DNA from: an uncultured Bacilli bacterium
Lineage (GTDB): Bacteria; Bacillota_I; Bacilli_A; RF39; UBA660
DNA: 16,600 bases
Assembly (NCBI GenBank): GCA_934167465.1
Contig: CAKPKR010000011.1
Location: 1 to 16,600 of the forward strand
Direction: 5' to 3'
This document shows positions 7,020 through 14,097 of this stretch, one piece after another (position 1 is the first letter of the stretch; each line of letters begins with the position of its first letter). Position numbers and translations under genes: made by a program. Under the pieces are notes generated by a model. That model saw only the letters and a program-made list of their open reading frames with translations, searched no databases and was not told where the DNA came from.

Positions 7020-7047
7020 GAGTATATATGCCTAAAATAGATAAATT

Positions 7048-7743
7048 TTAAGAAATTTCACAAGAATTTATTGTTATTACTGCTTTTGTTTGATATCTTG
7101 CTAACGAACTATTAACATCTTCATATATTGAATCACCATAAGCAGTTGAAAAATCTTTTGTAAATGAATCTTTTTTATACGTTCCTTCTGGATAAATTAT
7201 AATATTTCCAGATATTGATTGTGAAACAGATCCTTTTGATGTATAAGTATCTATAAGTGTTGCTGTTAATGTTAAATTTAAAGTAATTTTATTAAATGAA
7301 AAACTTTCATTATTATCATTAGATAAAATTTTTTTAGCATAAATTTCATTAATATTAAGTCCATTAGGTTTCACACGATACCTTCCCAAACCAACAGCAT
7401 ATATTATGTTTCCATAGCTAGATTTATTACTTATAGTCGCGCCACTTTTCTTTATACTAATTTGACTGCCTGAGCTTGAAGAACTACTATTTTGTTTTAC
7501 ATAATATTCCAAACCATATGCTAAACCATCTAAGTTAATAATTATTTCATTATAACTGATAGCATTTTTTGATTTGTCATATAAGTTATTTAAAGCATCT
7601 TCCACATTCATACTTGTTCCGTCACTGGCATTATATACTACATCACTTGCTTTATATGTTGTTGCAGCATAGACTCCTAACCCAGTAAATATTAAACCAC
7701 ATATTAATATTAAAAATGCTCTACTTTTTATTATTTTTTTCAT
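7048..7743 (-). CDS. Exported surface protein of unknown function under a G-tract promoter
   Basis: A 231-residue protein with a clear N-terminal signal: MKKIIKSR, a hydrophobic stretch at about 9-25, then VYAA, a plausible signal-peptidase site. The mature part starts with a segment YKASDVVYNASDGTS and VEDALNNLYDKSKN (about 46-59), an opening I associate with secreted or pilin-like proteins of AT-rich gut Bacilli. A serine-rich patch (about 85-92) and a beta-rich, Thr/Ser/Asn-rich C-terminal half follow; there is one cysteine near the end and no sortase motif. The GTAGGA site is about 6 nt before the ATG. Its promoter contains the nine-G tract. A second gene with the same first residues starts at 27. 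Function unknown; a variable surface antigen or adhesin is inference. Confidence 0.75.
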   Translation of the reverse strand: MKKIIKSRAFLILICGLIFTGLGVYAATTYKASDVVYNASDGTSMNVEDALNNLYDKSKNAISYNEIIINLDGLAYGLEYYVKQNSSSSSSGSQISIKKSGATISNKSSYGNIIYAVGLGRYRVKPNGLNINEIYAKKILSNDNNESFSFNKITLNLTLTATLIDTYTSKGSVSQSISGNIIIYPEGTYKKDSFTKDFSTAYGDSIYEDVNSSLARYQTKAVITINSCEIS

Positions 7744-7765
7744 CTAGATTCCTACTTTCCAATAC

Positions 7766-7815
7766 TATCATACCCCCCCCCAGACGTAAAAGTCAAGCAG
7801 AAATTTTGTTCGTGT
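7766..7815 (-). repeat. Conserved promoter module, copy 2 (9 G)
   Basis: Partner of 51-101, with one substitution and one homopolymer base difference. Conservation reaches about 19 bp upstream of the -35 and stops sharply on both sides. Confidence 0.8.
7767..7796 (-). promoter_or_regulatory. Phase-variable-type promoter with a G9 spacer tract
   Basis: -35 TTGACT (7791-7796) and -10 TATGAT (7767-7772) are separated by 18 nt, nine of which are a G run (plus-strand C at 7773-7781). The start codon of the downstream surface-protein gene at 7743 lies about 23 nt from the -10. Apart from one G fewer, this is the promoter at 52-82, so the two genes should differ in expression state. Confidence 0.78.
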
Positions 7816-7867
7816 CATTATAAATTTTAAAATTAATCTATATAACTTTTGTCAAATTAATATATAC

Positions 7868-7895
7868 AAAAACTTCATTATTTAAAATGAAGTTT
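7868..7895 (-). terminator. Terminator after the truncated Rpn-type gene
   Basis: A perfect 10-bp stem (7870-7879 with 7886-7895) with a 6-nt loop, followed on the minus strand by five U (TTTTTG). It lies 8 nt past the stop codon of the pseudogene. Confidence 0.75.
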
Positions 7896-7903
7896 ATTAA
7901 ATA

Positions 7904-8638
7904 TTATAATTTTTCAATTTCATGATTTGATAGACCTGTTGCTTTAGATATAACATTAATATCTGTACCAAGATTTTTAAGATTTGTTGCTATTTCGATG
8001 CTTTTATTTATAGAACCTTGCTCAATTCCAGCTTCTTTGGCTTCAACTATTAATGTATTATATTCTAATTCTTCTCTTGATTTTTCAAAATATAATGCGA
8101 CTACATCTTCATCATTTGAATATTTCATTGTTTCATCCATTAATTTTGATTTTGTTTCTTTTTCCATCAAATCATCTCCTAGATATTTTCTAAATTCTTC
8201 TTCAGTTTTTGCTGTTAAAACTGTACACCATCTGGCTAATTTATTATTGTAATCATTATAACAAATTTTCCTTCCTAATACCATATCTAGGTTATCGATT
8301 TCTAATTTTTCACTTAATATTTTTCCTTTTTTATTTTTTAAAAAATATTGTTCTTTTAATTCTTTATTACTTGATTTAACATTTAGGTTAATTTGAATAG
8401 TTTTCTTAATTTCACTATAATTAGTATCTCCATATTTTAAACTTCTTGAATGTACATTACATGCATATACAATATTTCGATCTACTATTCCTTTTGAACC
8501 TCGATTGTTTAATTCAATGTTTATAGTTTCTTCTTCTAATTCTAATAATAAATCTATTTGTTTATTTTTTACTTTTTTATTTTCTAATATTAGTTCTCGA
8601 GGTAATATTTTTAATTTACCTTTTATTTTATTAATATC
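7904..8638 (-). pseudogene. 5'-truncated Rpn/PD-(D/E)XK nuclease-family transposase
   Basis: The frame is open for 244 codons but has no start codon near its 5' end; a stop (8639-8641) precedes it directly and no ribosome binding site is seen. The first internal ATG (8284) would give only a 126-residue tail. The part present has the nuclease core pattern, KQIDLLLELEEE and INIELNNRG, which supplies the D and E/N positions of this fold. It then has the family's middle region (LARWCTVLTAKTEEEFRKYL) and the C-terminal tail (IEQGSINKSIEIATNLKNLG). Roughly the first 50 residues of a usual 290-300-residue protein are missing. Rpn proteins promote RecA-independent recombination. A remnant is the simplest reading. 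Confidence 0.75.
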
Positions 8639-8694
8639 TTAAAATTGAATACAATTTTTATTATTTTTACAAAAAAACAATGTTTTTGAAAAAC

Positions 8695-8718
8695 AAAAAA
8701 ATGACATAATTGTCATTT
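8695..8718 (-). terminator. spoIIIAH terminator
   Basis: AAATGACA/TGTCATTT stem (8699-8706 with 8711-8718), 4-nt loop, followed on the minus strand by seven U. The spoIIIAH stop TGA is inside the stem. The remaining bases between it and the pseudogene (8642-8694) hold nothing recognisable. Confidence 0.8.
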
Positions 8719-9204
8719 AAATTCTACAGTAATATATTTTTTCTTTTCATATTTAGATTGAACAAATCTCATTATAGAATTAGCTATTTCTGTATTATGT
8801 TCTTTGTTATCAACAACAACTTTAATTTGATCATCTTTTATTTTAACAAAAGTTTTATATTTAAGCTCAGATTTAATATTTTCTTCTAATGAAGTTTCTT
8901 CAGCTTTATTTACATTTAATTGTTTCATTTTTTCAAAAGCTTCATTTTTCTTTTCAACTGTTGATTTTTCATCTGCCATAACTACTTTTAAATTATCTAT
9001 TTCTTCTAATAATTGTTCATCTGCAGCTACCCTTAAAGCTTCTAAAACTGTACTTTGTTCTTCTTTAACAACTGTTTCTGTTTTTTGCTCTTTAGGATTA
9101 ATATTTGTTAATAATAACTCAGATGGCATAGTTATATAATAAACACTCAAAACCAAAATTAAACTAAACAACGTTAAAAACCATATATTTTTTTTATTTA
9201 TCAT
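8713..9204 (-). CDS. spoIIIAH: SpoIIIAH-like stage III sporulation protein
   Basis: A 163-residue protein with a short cytoplasmic N-terminus, one membrane segment (about 8-25, ending LSVYYITMPSE, a typical SpoIIIAH opening), a Lys/Glu-rich coiled linker and a C-terminal YscJ/FliF-like ring-building fold. In spore-formers SpoIIIAH sits in the mother-cell membrane and binds SpoIIQ from the forespore to form the feeding channel. Start ATG 9204 has GGAGG 7 nt upstream. It stands alone here rather than at the end of a spoIIIA operon. A GAATATTT box followed by AATATAAT resembles sigma-E elements, but the 11-nt spacing is short. GerM, also in this window, is known to act with this complex. Confidence 0.8.
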   Translation of the reverse strand: MINKKNIWFLTLFSLILVLSVYYITMPSELLLTNINPKEQKTETVVKEEQSTVLEALRVAADEQLLEEIDNLKVVMADEKSTVEKKNEAFEKMKQLNVNKAEETSLEENIKSELKYKTFVKIKDDQIKVVVDNKEHNTEIANSIMRFVQSKYEKKKYITVEFK

Positions 9205-9260
9205 ATTTGTTCCTCCAGTATTTATCTATTTCATTATATTTAGTTTTAAAAAAAATATTC

Positions 9261-9288
9261 AAAAAAACATTAGATTTTTCTAATGTTT
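9261..9288 (-). terminator. thrS terminator
   Basis: A perfect 10-bp stem (9265-9274 with 9279-9288), 4-nt loop, then seven U on the minus strand. It starts at the thrS stop codon. Confidence 0.85.
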
Positions 9289-11045
9289 TAAAATTTTTTA
9301 TTATTAATTATATCTTGAATCATATTAACAAATTCATCAATATTTAAAGTAATTGTTTCATTACTACCATATTTTCTGTAAGAAACTTTTTTATCTTCTA
9401 CTTCTTTATCACCTAATATAATAGCGAAAGGAACTTTATTAATAACAGATTCTCTCATTTTATATCCTACTTTTTCTTCTCTAGAATCTAAGTTAACTCT
9501 AAATTCTTTTTCTTTAAGTAAATTAGTTATTTCTGTAGCATATTCCAAATGATATTCATTGTTAACTGGGATTACAGTTATTTGAGTTGGACTACACCAA
9601 GTAGGAAGAGCTCCTTTAGTTTCTTCAAGTAAGAAAGCTGTAAATCTATCAAATGTACCAAATATTGCTCTATGTAAAACTACTGGAACTTGTTTTTCAC
9701 CATTTGAATCAATATATGATAAATTAAATCTTCTTGGTAATAAGAAATCTAATTGACAAGTTGAAAGTGTTACTTCAGGTCCAATAGCTGGTTTTACTTC
9801 AACATCTAGTTTAGGTCCATAAAAAGCAGCTTCACCAATTGCTTCAGTAAATTCTACCCCTAGTTCTGTTAAAACTTCTCTTAATTTATTTTCAGCATTA
9901 TTCCACATTTCATCGTCATCAAAATATTTATGTTTATCTTCGGGATCCCTTAATGATAATCTAAATTTATAATTATTTAATCCAAAATCTTTATAAACAT
10001 CTAAAATTAAATTAACAACTTCTTTAAATTCTTCTTTTATTTGATCTGGTCTAACAAAAAGGTGAGCATCATTTTGACACATACATCTAACTCTTTCAAG
10101 TCCTTTAACAGCTCCACTAGCCTCATATCTAAAATCTGTAGCAAATTCTCCTATTTTAATAGGTAATTCTTTATATGAATGAACTCTATTACCATATACT
10201 AACATATGATGAGGACAATTCATTGGTCTTAATACAAATTCTTCATCATCGACTTTCATTGATGGAAACATATTTTCTTGGTAATGATCCCAATGTCCAG
10301 ATGTTTTATATAAATCAACAGTTCCTACACATGGTGTGTAAACATGTGAATAGCCTAATTTTTCTTCTTTAGCATATATATAATTTTCTAATTGTTTTCT
10401 TATAATAGAACCATTTGGTAACCATAAAGGCATTCCTTTTCCAACTAAATCAGATGTCATAAAAATATTTAAATCTTTTCCAATTTTTCTATGGTCTCTT
10501 TCTTTTAATTCGGATAACTCTTTTAAATGATTATTTAAATCTTCTTCTGTTTCAAAACAAACACCATATATTCTTTGAAGCATTTTGTTTTTTGAATCAC
10601 CTTTCCAATAAGCTCCGCTAAATTTTAATAGTTTAAAATATTTAATAACTTTTACAGTTTCAACGTGTGGTCCTCTACATAAATCTGTAAAATCTCCTTG
10701 AGTATAACAAGAAATAATTGTATCTTTTTCATCCATTCTAGATATTAAATCAATCTTATATGGATCATCTTTAAATTTTTCCAAAGCTTCTTCTTTTGAT
10801 ATTTCTTCTCGATATATTCTTTTACCATCTTTAGATATTTTTTTCATTTCTTTTTCAATTGATGTTAAATCATCATCAGTTAATGTCTTATCACCTAAAT
10901 CAATATCATAATAAAATCCTTCTTCGATAACTGGTCCTACCCAAAATTTAGCATCTGGATATAAATGTTTTACAGCTTGTGCCATTAAATGAGCACAACT
11001 ATGATTTAAAATGTTTAAATTTTTATCTTCTTTTATGTTTATCAT
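9288..11045 (-). CDS. thrS: Threonyl-tRNA synthetase without TGS domain
   Basis: This class II enzyme charges tRNA-Thr in the cytoplasm. The 585-residue protein starts directly in the editing region, with HSCAH (His15, His19) and CRGPH (Cys123, His127) forming the editing site. The catalytic core has FRYEASGAVKGLERVRC, and zinc ligands Cys277 (MNCPHH), His328 (QNDAHLF) and His458 (VVLHRAIFG). The C-terminal anticodon-binding domain starts near 485. The usual N-terminal TGS domain of about 60 residues is missing, as in some Mollicutes; full-length Bacillus ThrRS is about 640. The ATG overlaps the stop of the upstream gene (ATGA), so translation is probably coupled, and both are under the Thr T-box. 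All catalytic and editing residues are kept, so it should be active. Confidence 0.97.
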   Translation of the reverse strand: MINIKEDKNLNILNHSCAHLMAQAVKHLYPDAKFWVGPVIEEGFYYDIDLGDKTLTDDDLTSIEKEMKKISKDGKRIYREEISKEEALEKFKDDPYKIDLISRMDEKDTIISCYTQGDFTDLCRGPHVETVKVIKYFKLLKFSGAYWKGDSKNKMLQRIYGVCFETEEDLNNHLKELSELKERDHRKIGKDLNIFMTSDLVGKGMPLWLPNGSIIRKQLENYIYAKEEKLGYSHVYTPCVGTVDLYKTSGHWDHYQENMFPSMKVDDEEFVLRPMNCPHHMLVYGNRVHSYKELPIKIGEFATDFRYEASGAVKGLERVRCMCQNDAHLFVRPDQIKEEFKEVVNLILDVYKDFGLNNYKFRLSLRDPEDKHKYFDDDEMWNNAENKLREVLTELGVEFTEAIGEAAFYGPKLDVEVKPAIGPEVTLSTCQLDFLLPRRFNLSYIDSNGEKQVPVVLHRAIFGTFDRFTAFLLEETKGALPTWCSPTQITVIPVNNEYHLEYATEITNLLKEKEFRVNLDSREEKVGYKMRESVINKVPFAIILGDKEVEDKKVSYRKYGSNETITLNIDEFVNMIQDIINNKKF

Positions 11046-11737
11046 TTTGTTTTTCCTTCTTCCTTATCAAATAATTTGTTATCCACTTCTTCAATCAATG
11101 AACATTCTAAATTTATTGTGTTTTCAATTTCAGATTGAATAGTATTAATTTCATCTTTACTTTTAGACATTTCTTTAACATACATTTTAATTTCTCTTAG
11201 TATACTTTTTTTATTAAGTATTTTTAAAAGTTCATTACCTTCTAAATAGAAAGTGTTTAGTTGATTAATTTGTTTATTGATTAATTCAAATTTATCATAC
11301 AATATTTTTATACTCGCTAAATCACTTAATCTAATTTTTTCTAAAATACCCATTGTATATTTTAATTCTTCCATTGTAGTTATTTGTTTTAACAATGTAG
11401 GATTAATATATGCAGCTGGATTGTTATAAGCATCAATAACAATTAATATTTCATTTTTAAAAACATATTCTTTATTTTTGATTGCAAAATCATTTGATAC
11501 ACCTATAATATATGGACTTTTAAATGATTTCAAACCTATATGTTTTAAATTTTCGCAATCATGATTTACTCCTAAATAATCATTTACAAATTCATAAATA
11601 GTTATTGTATTTTCAAAATTATGTTTATATTTTGAAATATTAGGTTTTTGTGCCTCTTTAGTATCATCTAATTTCTTTTTATAATTAATTTCATCTTCAT
11701 CTAAATAATCTTCTAACATTTCTGCAAAATTTTCCAT
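11042..11737 (-). CDS. Unrecognised protein, first gene of the Thr T-box operon
   Basis: I do not recognise this 231-residue protein. The N-terminus is acidic (NFAEMLEDYLDEDE). A middle globular part (about 50-125) has predicted beta strands such as YIIGVSNDF and NEILIVIDAYNN. The last 90 residues are long charged helices, probably coiled coil. There is no signal peptide, membrane segment or cysteine motif, and it has no TGS fold that would replace the one missing from thrS. The start is ATG 11737 because GAGGTG lies 4 nt upstream; a TTG at 11749 would overlap the terminator U run. Position directly behind the T-box and a 4-nt overlap with thrS tie it to threonine or translation, but its role is open. 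Confidence 0.75.
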   Translation of the reverse strand: MENFAEMLEDYLDEDEINYKKKLDDTKEAQKPNISKYKHNFENTITIYEFVNDYLGVNHDCENLKHIGLKSFKSPYIIGVSNDFAIKNKEYVFKNEILIVIDAYNNPAAYINPTLLKQITTMEELKYTMGILEKIRLSDLASIKILYDKFELINKQINQLNTFYLEGNELLKILNKKSILREIKMYVKEMSKSKDEINTIQSEIENTINLECSLIEEVDNKLFDKEEGKTK

Positions 11738-11747
11738 ACTACACCTC

Positions 11748-11782
11748 AAAAAAACTCCCTATATATTTTCTATATAAGGAGT
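11748..11782 (-). terminator. T-box attenuator terminator
   Basis: A 12-bp hairpin with a 5-nt loop and seven U (A at 11748-11754). Its upstream arm shares bases 11778-11782 with the antiterminator, so the two structures exclude each other. Confidence 0.9.
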
Positions 11783-11958
11783 GCTTAACACGGTACCATC
11801 CTATGTTTAACTTAATTTAAATAACGGAATTACCCGGGAACATTTTTCAAGTCCAATTCATAGGTAGTAATTAATAATTTAACTTTTTAGGATCTCACCT
11901 TTTCCTAAATCTCTTTATAGTATCAATTAATAATCATGTCCTAATCAAAATCTTTATT
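11748..11958 (-). promoter_or_regulatory. T-box riboswitch, threonine-specific
   Basis: The leader ends in the T-box AGGATGGTACCGTG. The antiterminator (11778-11801) has GGA/TCC and GTG/CAC helices around the TGGTACC bulge that pairs with uncharged tRNA. The competing terminator (11754-11765 with 11771-11782, one G-U pair) is followed by seven U. Stem I has AGAGA and the GGTGAGA apical loop on a 7-bp stem (11886-11909). The specifier is ACU (11866-11868, followed by the usual purine) or ACC (11863-11865); both mean threonine. TGGT predicts an A discriminator base on tRNA-Thr. Uncharged tRNA-Thr should allow read-through into the two genes. Confidence 0.93.
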
Positions 11959-11964
11959 AATTAT

Positions 11965-11992
11965 ATTTTACTACATTTCTTATAAATGTCAA
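11965..11992 (-). promoter_or_regulatory. Promoter of the T-box/thrS operon
   Basis: Perfect -35 TTGACA (11987-11992), 16-nt spacer and -10 TAAAAT (11965-11970). The -35 touches the stop codon of the preceding gene. No terminator separates the two operons, so transcripts of the dnaB operon may also run into the T-box. Confidence 0.75.
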
Positions 11993-13003
11993 TTAAATTT
12001 TAAATCTTCTTTTTATTTTACCTTTACTTTCTTTTATTTCAGATACATCTATATAGTTAAAACTATCGTTAAGTTCTTTTGTTATTTTATAGAATTTAAT
12101 TAATCTTGATTTCTTTTCTCTATTTTTTCTTTCTTCTGTTTCAAAGTTATAATCATTAAAATAAATATCATTTAACATTTTTTGATTTAGAATTCCAATA
12201 TAGTTAAATGAATTTATCAATTTTAAATCATATTCAGCATTTTCTATTGGAAATAAAGAATAATGTTTCTTATCTATTTTAGAACTAACTATGTTTATTA
12301 TTTCATACGCTACATCTTTATCTATATTATGTAAAAAAGGCGCTAAAGCATTCATATTTTCATTTATTTCTTCAATTGTTGGTAATGTATAGCCATAATA
12401 AATAAATGGTAACCTATTTTCTTTAATAAATTTTACAAATTCATTATTTAAGATATTCTCAAAATGTTTATTTATTTCTAATAAATTATAATCTGTTTCA
12501 ATTCCAACATTTTTAGCTATTGATTTTTTATATAAATCATAAAATTTTCCCATTTTTTCTACATCAAATGTAGTTATTTTATCTTTTATTTCAATATTTT
12601 CTCTTGAAATATCTAGAGATTTAATTTTACCACTTTTATAAAATTTTAATTGATAACATATAGTTGGATAAATTTGTCCTACTTCAAAGTCGAATTCTCT
12701 AGAAATAAATTCATCTATTTTTTCTTTAGTAAATTCACATTTTTCTAATTCCAAATTAATTATCGAATTATCCATAATATAATTTCCAATATTAAATGTA
12801 TACATTTTAAGATTAATTTCATCTTCTGATTCGGCAATATTATAAGCATAATTACTGATTAAAAATGTCTCGGTTGCATTTTTTTCTTTGATACTAGAAA
12901 TACTATTATTATATACTCTTCTTTTATCATATGTTAATTCATCAGTTGTATTTTCTCTAAAATCATATTCTTGTCTTTGAGGATAAAAAGTATTTGTTTT
13001 CAT
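11993..13003 (-). CDS. Divergent RNB (RNase II/R)-like protein, probably catalytically dead
   Basis: 336 residues from the ATG at 13003. Several blocks follow the RNB fold of RNase R in the right order. Residues about 60-80 (EINLKMYTFNIGNYI) fit the strand before the metal site. YPTICYQLKFYKSGKIKSLD at about 112-131 fits the conserved strand pair. LPFIYYGYTLPTIEEI at about 200-215 fits the VPFIYRVHEDP block. However, the catalytic aspartates (DD) and the TSPIRRYPDL arginine segment are absent, and there is no cold-shock or S1 domain. The reading frame is open a further 52 codons upstream with protein-like sequence (RLTKDEKNTIDTIIKEF) but no start codon, and ATG 13003 has no ribosome binding site. 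It is probably the C-terminal part of a gene broken by a frameshift. RNB homology is my reading by eye. Confidence 0.55.
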   Translation of the reverse strand: MKTNTFYPQRQEYDFRENTTDELTYDKRRVYNNSISSIKEKNATETFLISNYAYNIAESEDEINLKMYTFNIGNYIMDNSIINLELEKCEFTKEKIDEFISREFDFEVGQIYPTICYQLKFYKSGKIKSLDISRENIEIKDKITTFDVEKMGKFYDLYKKSIAKNVGIETDYNLLEINKHFENILNNEFVKFIKENRLPFIYYGYTLPTIEEINENMNALAPFLHNIDKDVAYEIINIVSSKIDKKHYSLFPIENAEYDLKLINSFNYIGILNQKMLNDIYFNDYNFETEERKNREKKSRLIKFYKITKELNDSFNYIDVSEIKESKGKIKRRFKI

Positions 13004-13122
13004 ACTTTTTAAATCATTTAAAGCAGCGTTTTTTCTACGTTCTTTAATTAGTGTATTTTTTATATATACTGAGAATTCTTTTATTATAGTATCAATTGTG
13101 TTTTTTTCATCTTTTGTTAGTC

Positions 13123-14085
13123 TTAGATAATAACTAAATAATATACTTCTCTTAAATAGTTAATATTAGTATAATCGTCATTAACAATCATTTTCTTAAA
13201 GTTATCAATATATTTTTTTAAAATATAAATTACTATATGTTCTCCATTAGAATGTGAATTACGTATTTTTTGATTTCTATTTACTAATTCTTTTAAATAC
13301 AAGTAATCATTTTCATTACTAAGCCAATAATCGATTATATCAAAATAAGGATTAATTTCATTTTTAGCAATTTTTGTTTTATAAATTTTGTATAATGTTG
13401 TATATTTCTTATATATAGGTTTTAAAAGATTTCTTTCCTTTGATTCTTTATCATAATTTTTATATATACTTGATAATACGTCTATTAAATAAGAAAATTC
13501 AAAAAATATTGATTTATTTTCATATAAATATTCATATAGTCTATTATATAGTTCATCAGATAGTTTATTTAATTCTTCTATATCAGAAACTATATTTATA
13601 TTATTTAAATATTTTGTAAATGCAATAATAATATCATTAATCTCATAATCATCTTTTTTTATATTATTCACTAAATCATTATATATTTTTTCCTTAATAG
13701 ATGAAGAAATATCAATTTTTAATGTGTTTTCAGTAGTTGATTCATATTTATACTTTTGATTATTAATTTTTACTGTATCATTATTTATGGCCTTTTCTTC
13801 AATATATTGTTTTTTAAATAATTCATATTCTTCTTTTAAATAATTGTTAATATTTGAATATTTTTTCAATAATAATACATTATTCTCTAGATTATCATCA
13901 TAAGTTATATTTGCTATAGCAATAATCTTTTTTTCTATTTTATTGATTAATAGTTTATAAAACAATTTTACATTTTTTTGCTTTTTAATTTTAATAATTG
14001 TTTCACCAATCATATTTTTTATTTTAGTTTCATCTAGTTCTTTTAAGTCAATTAAAATTTTATCTACTTCTTTTTGTATATCCAT
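13123..14085 (-). CDS. Unrecognised Lys/Ile/Asn-rich helical protein after dnaI
   Basis: 320 residues, mostly predicted helices, rich in Lys, Ile, Asn and Tyr, with no cysteines, signal peptide or membrane segment. I recognise no domain. It starts 12 nt after the dnaI stop, with GGGGGA 3 nt before ATG 14085, so it is in the dnaB-dnaI operon. The end looks unnatural: after NYLREVYYL the frame reaches a stop, while the next frame continues with RLTKDEKN into the following gene without a start codon. A single 1-nt shift between 13123 and 13159 would join both into one protein of about 697 residues. In B. subtilis the space between dnaI and thrS holds ytxB and ytxC; I see no resemblance to these. 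Confidence 0.6.
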   Translation of the reverse strand: MDIQKEVDKILIDLKELDETKIKNMIGETIIKIKKQKNVKLFYKLLINKIEKKIIAIANITYDDNLENNVLLLKKYSNINNYLKEEYELFKKQYIEEKAINNDTVKINNQKYKYESTTENTLKIDISSSIKEKIYNDLVNNIKKDDYEINDIIIAFTKYLNNINIVSDIEELNKLSDELYNRLYEYLYENKSIFFEFSYLIDVLSSIYKNYDKESKERNLLKPIYKKYTTLYKIYKTKIAKNEINPYFDIIDYWLSNENDYLYLKELVNRNQKIRNSHSNGEHIVIYILKKYIDNFKKMIVNDDYTNINYLREVYYLVII

Positions 14086-14097
14086 AAATCCCCCATA

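Noticed and set aside
11738..11749. TTG start at 11749 for the first T-box gene
   Set aside because: It would overlap the attenuator U run and lie before GAGGTG, which is ideally placed for the ATG at 11737.
13123..13159. Programmed -1 ribosomal frameshift
   Set aside because: No X-XXY-YYZ slippery heptamer lies in frame near the stop and no strong downstream structure is obvious; a mutation or sequence error is simpler.
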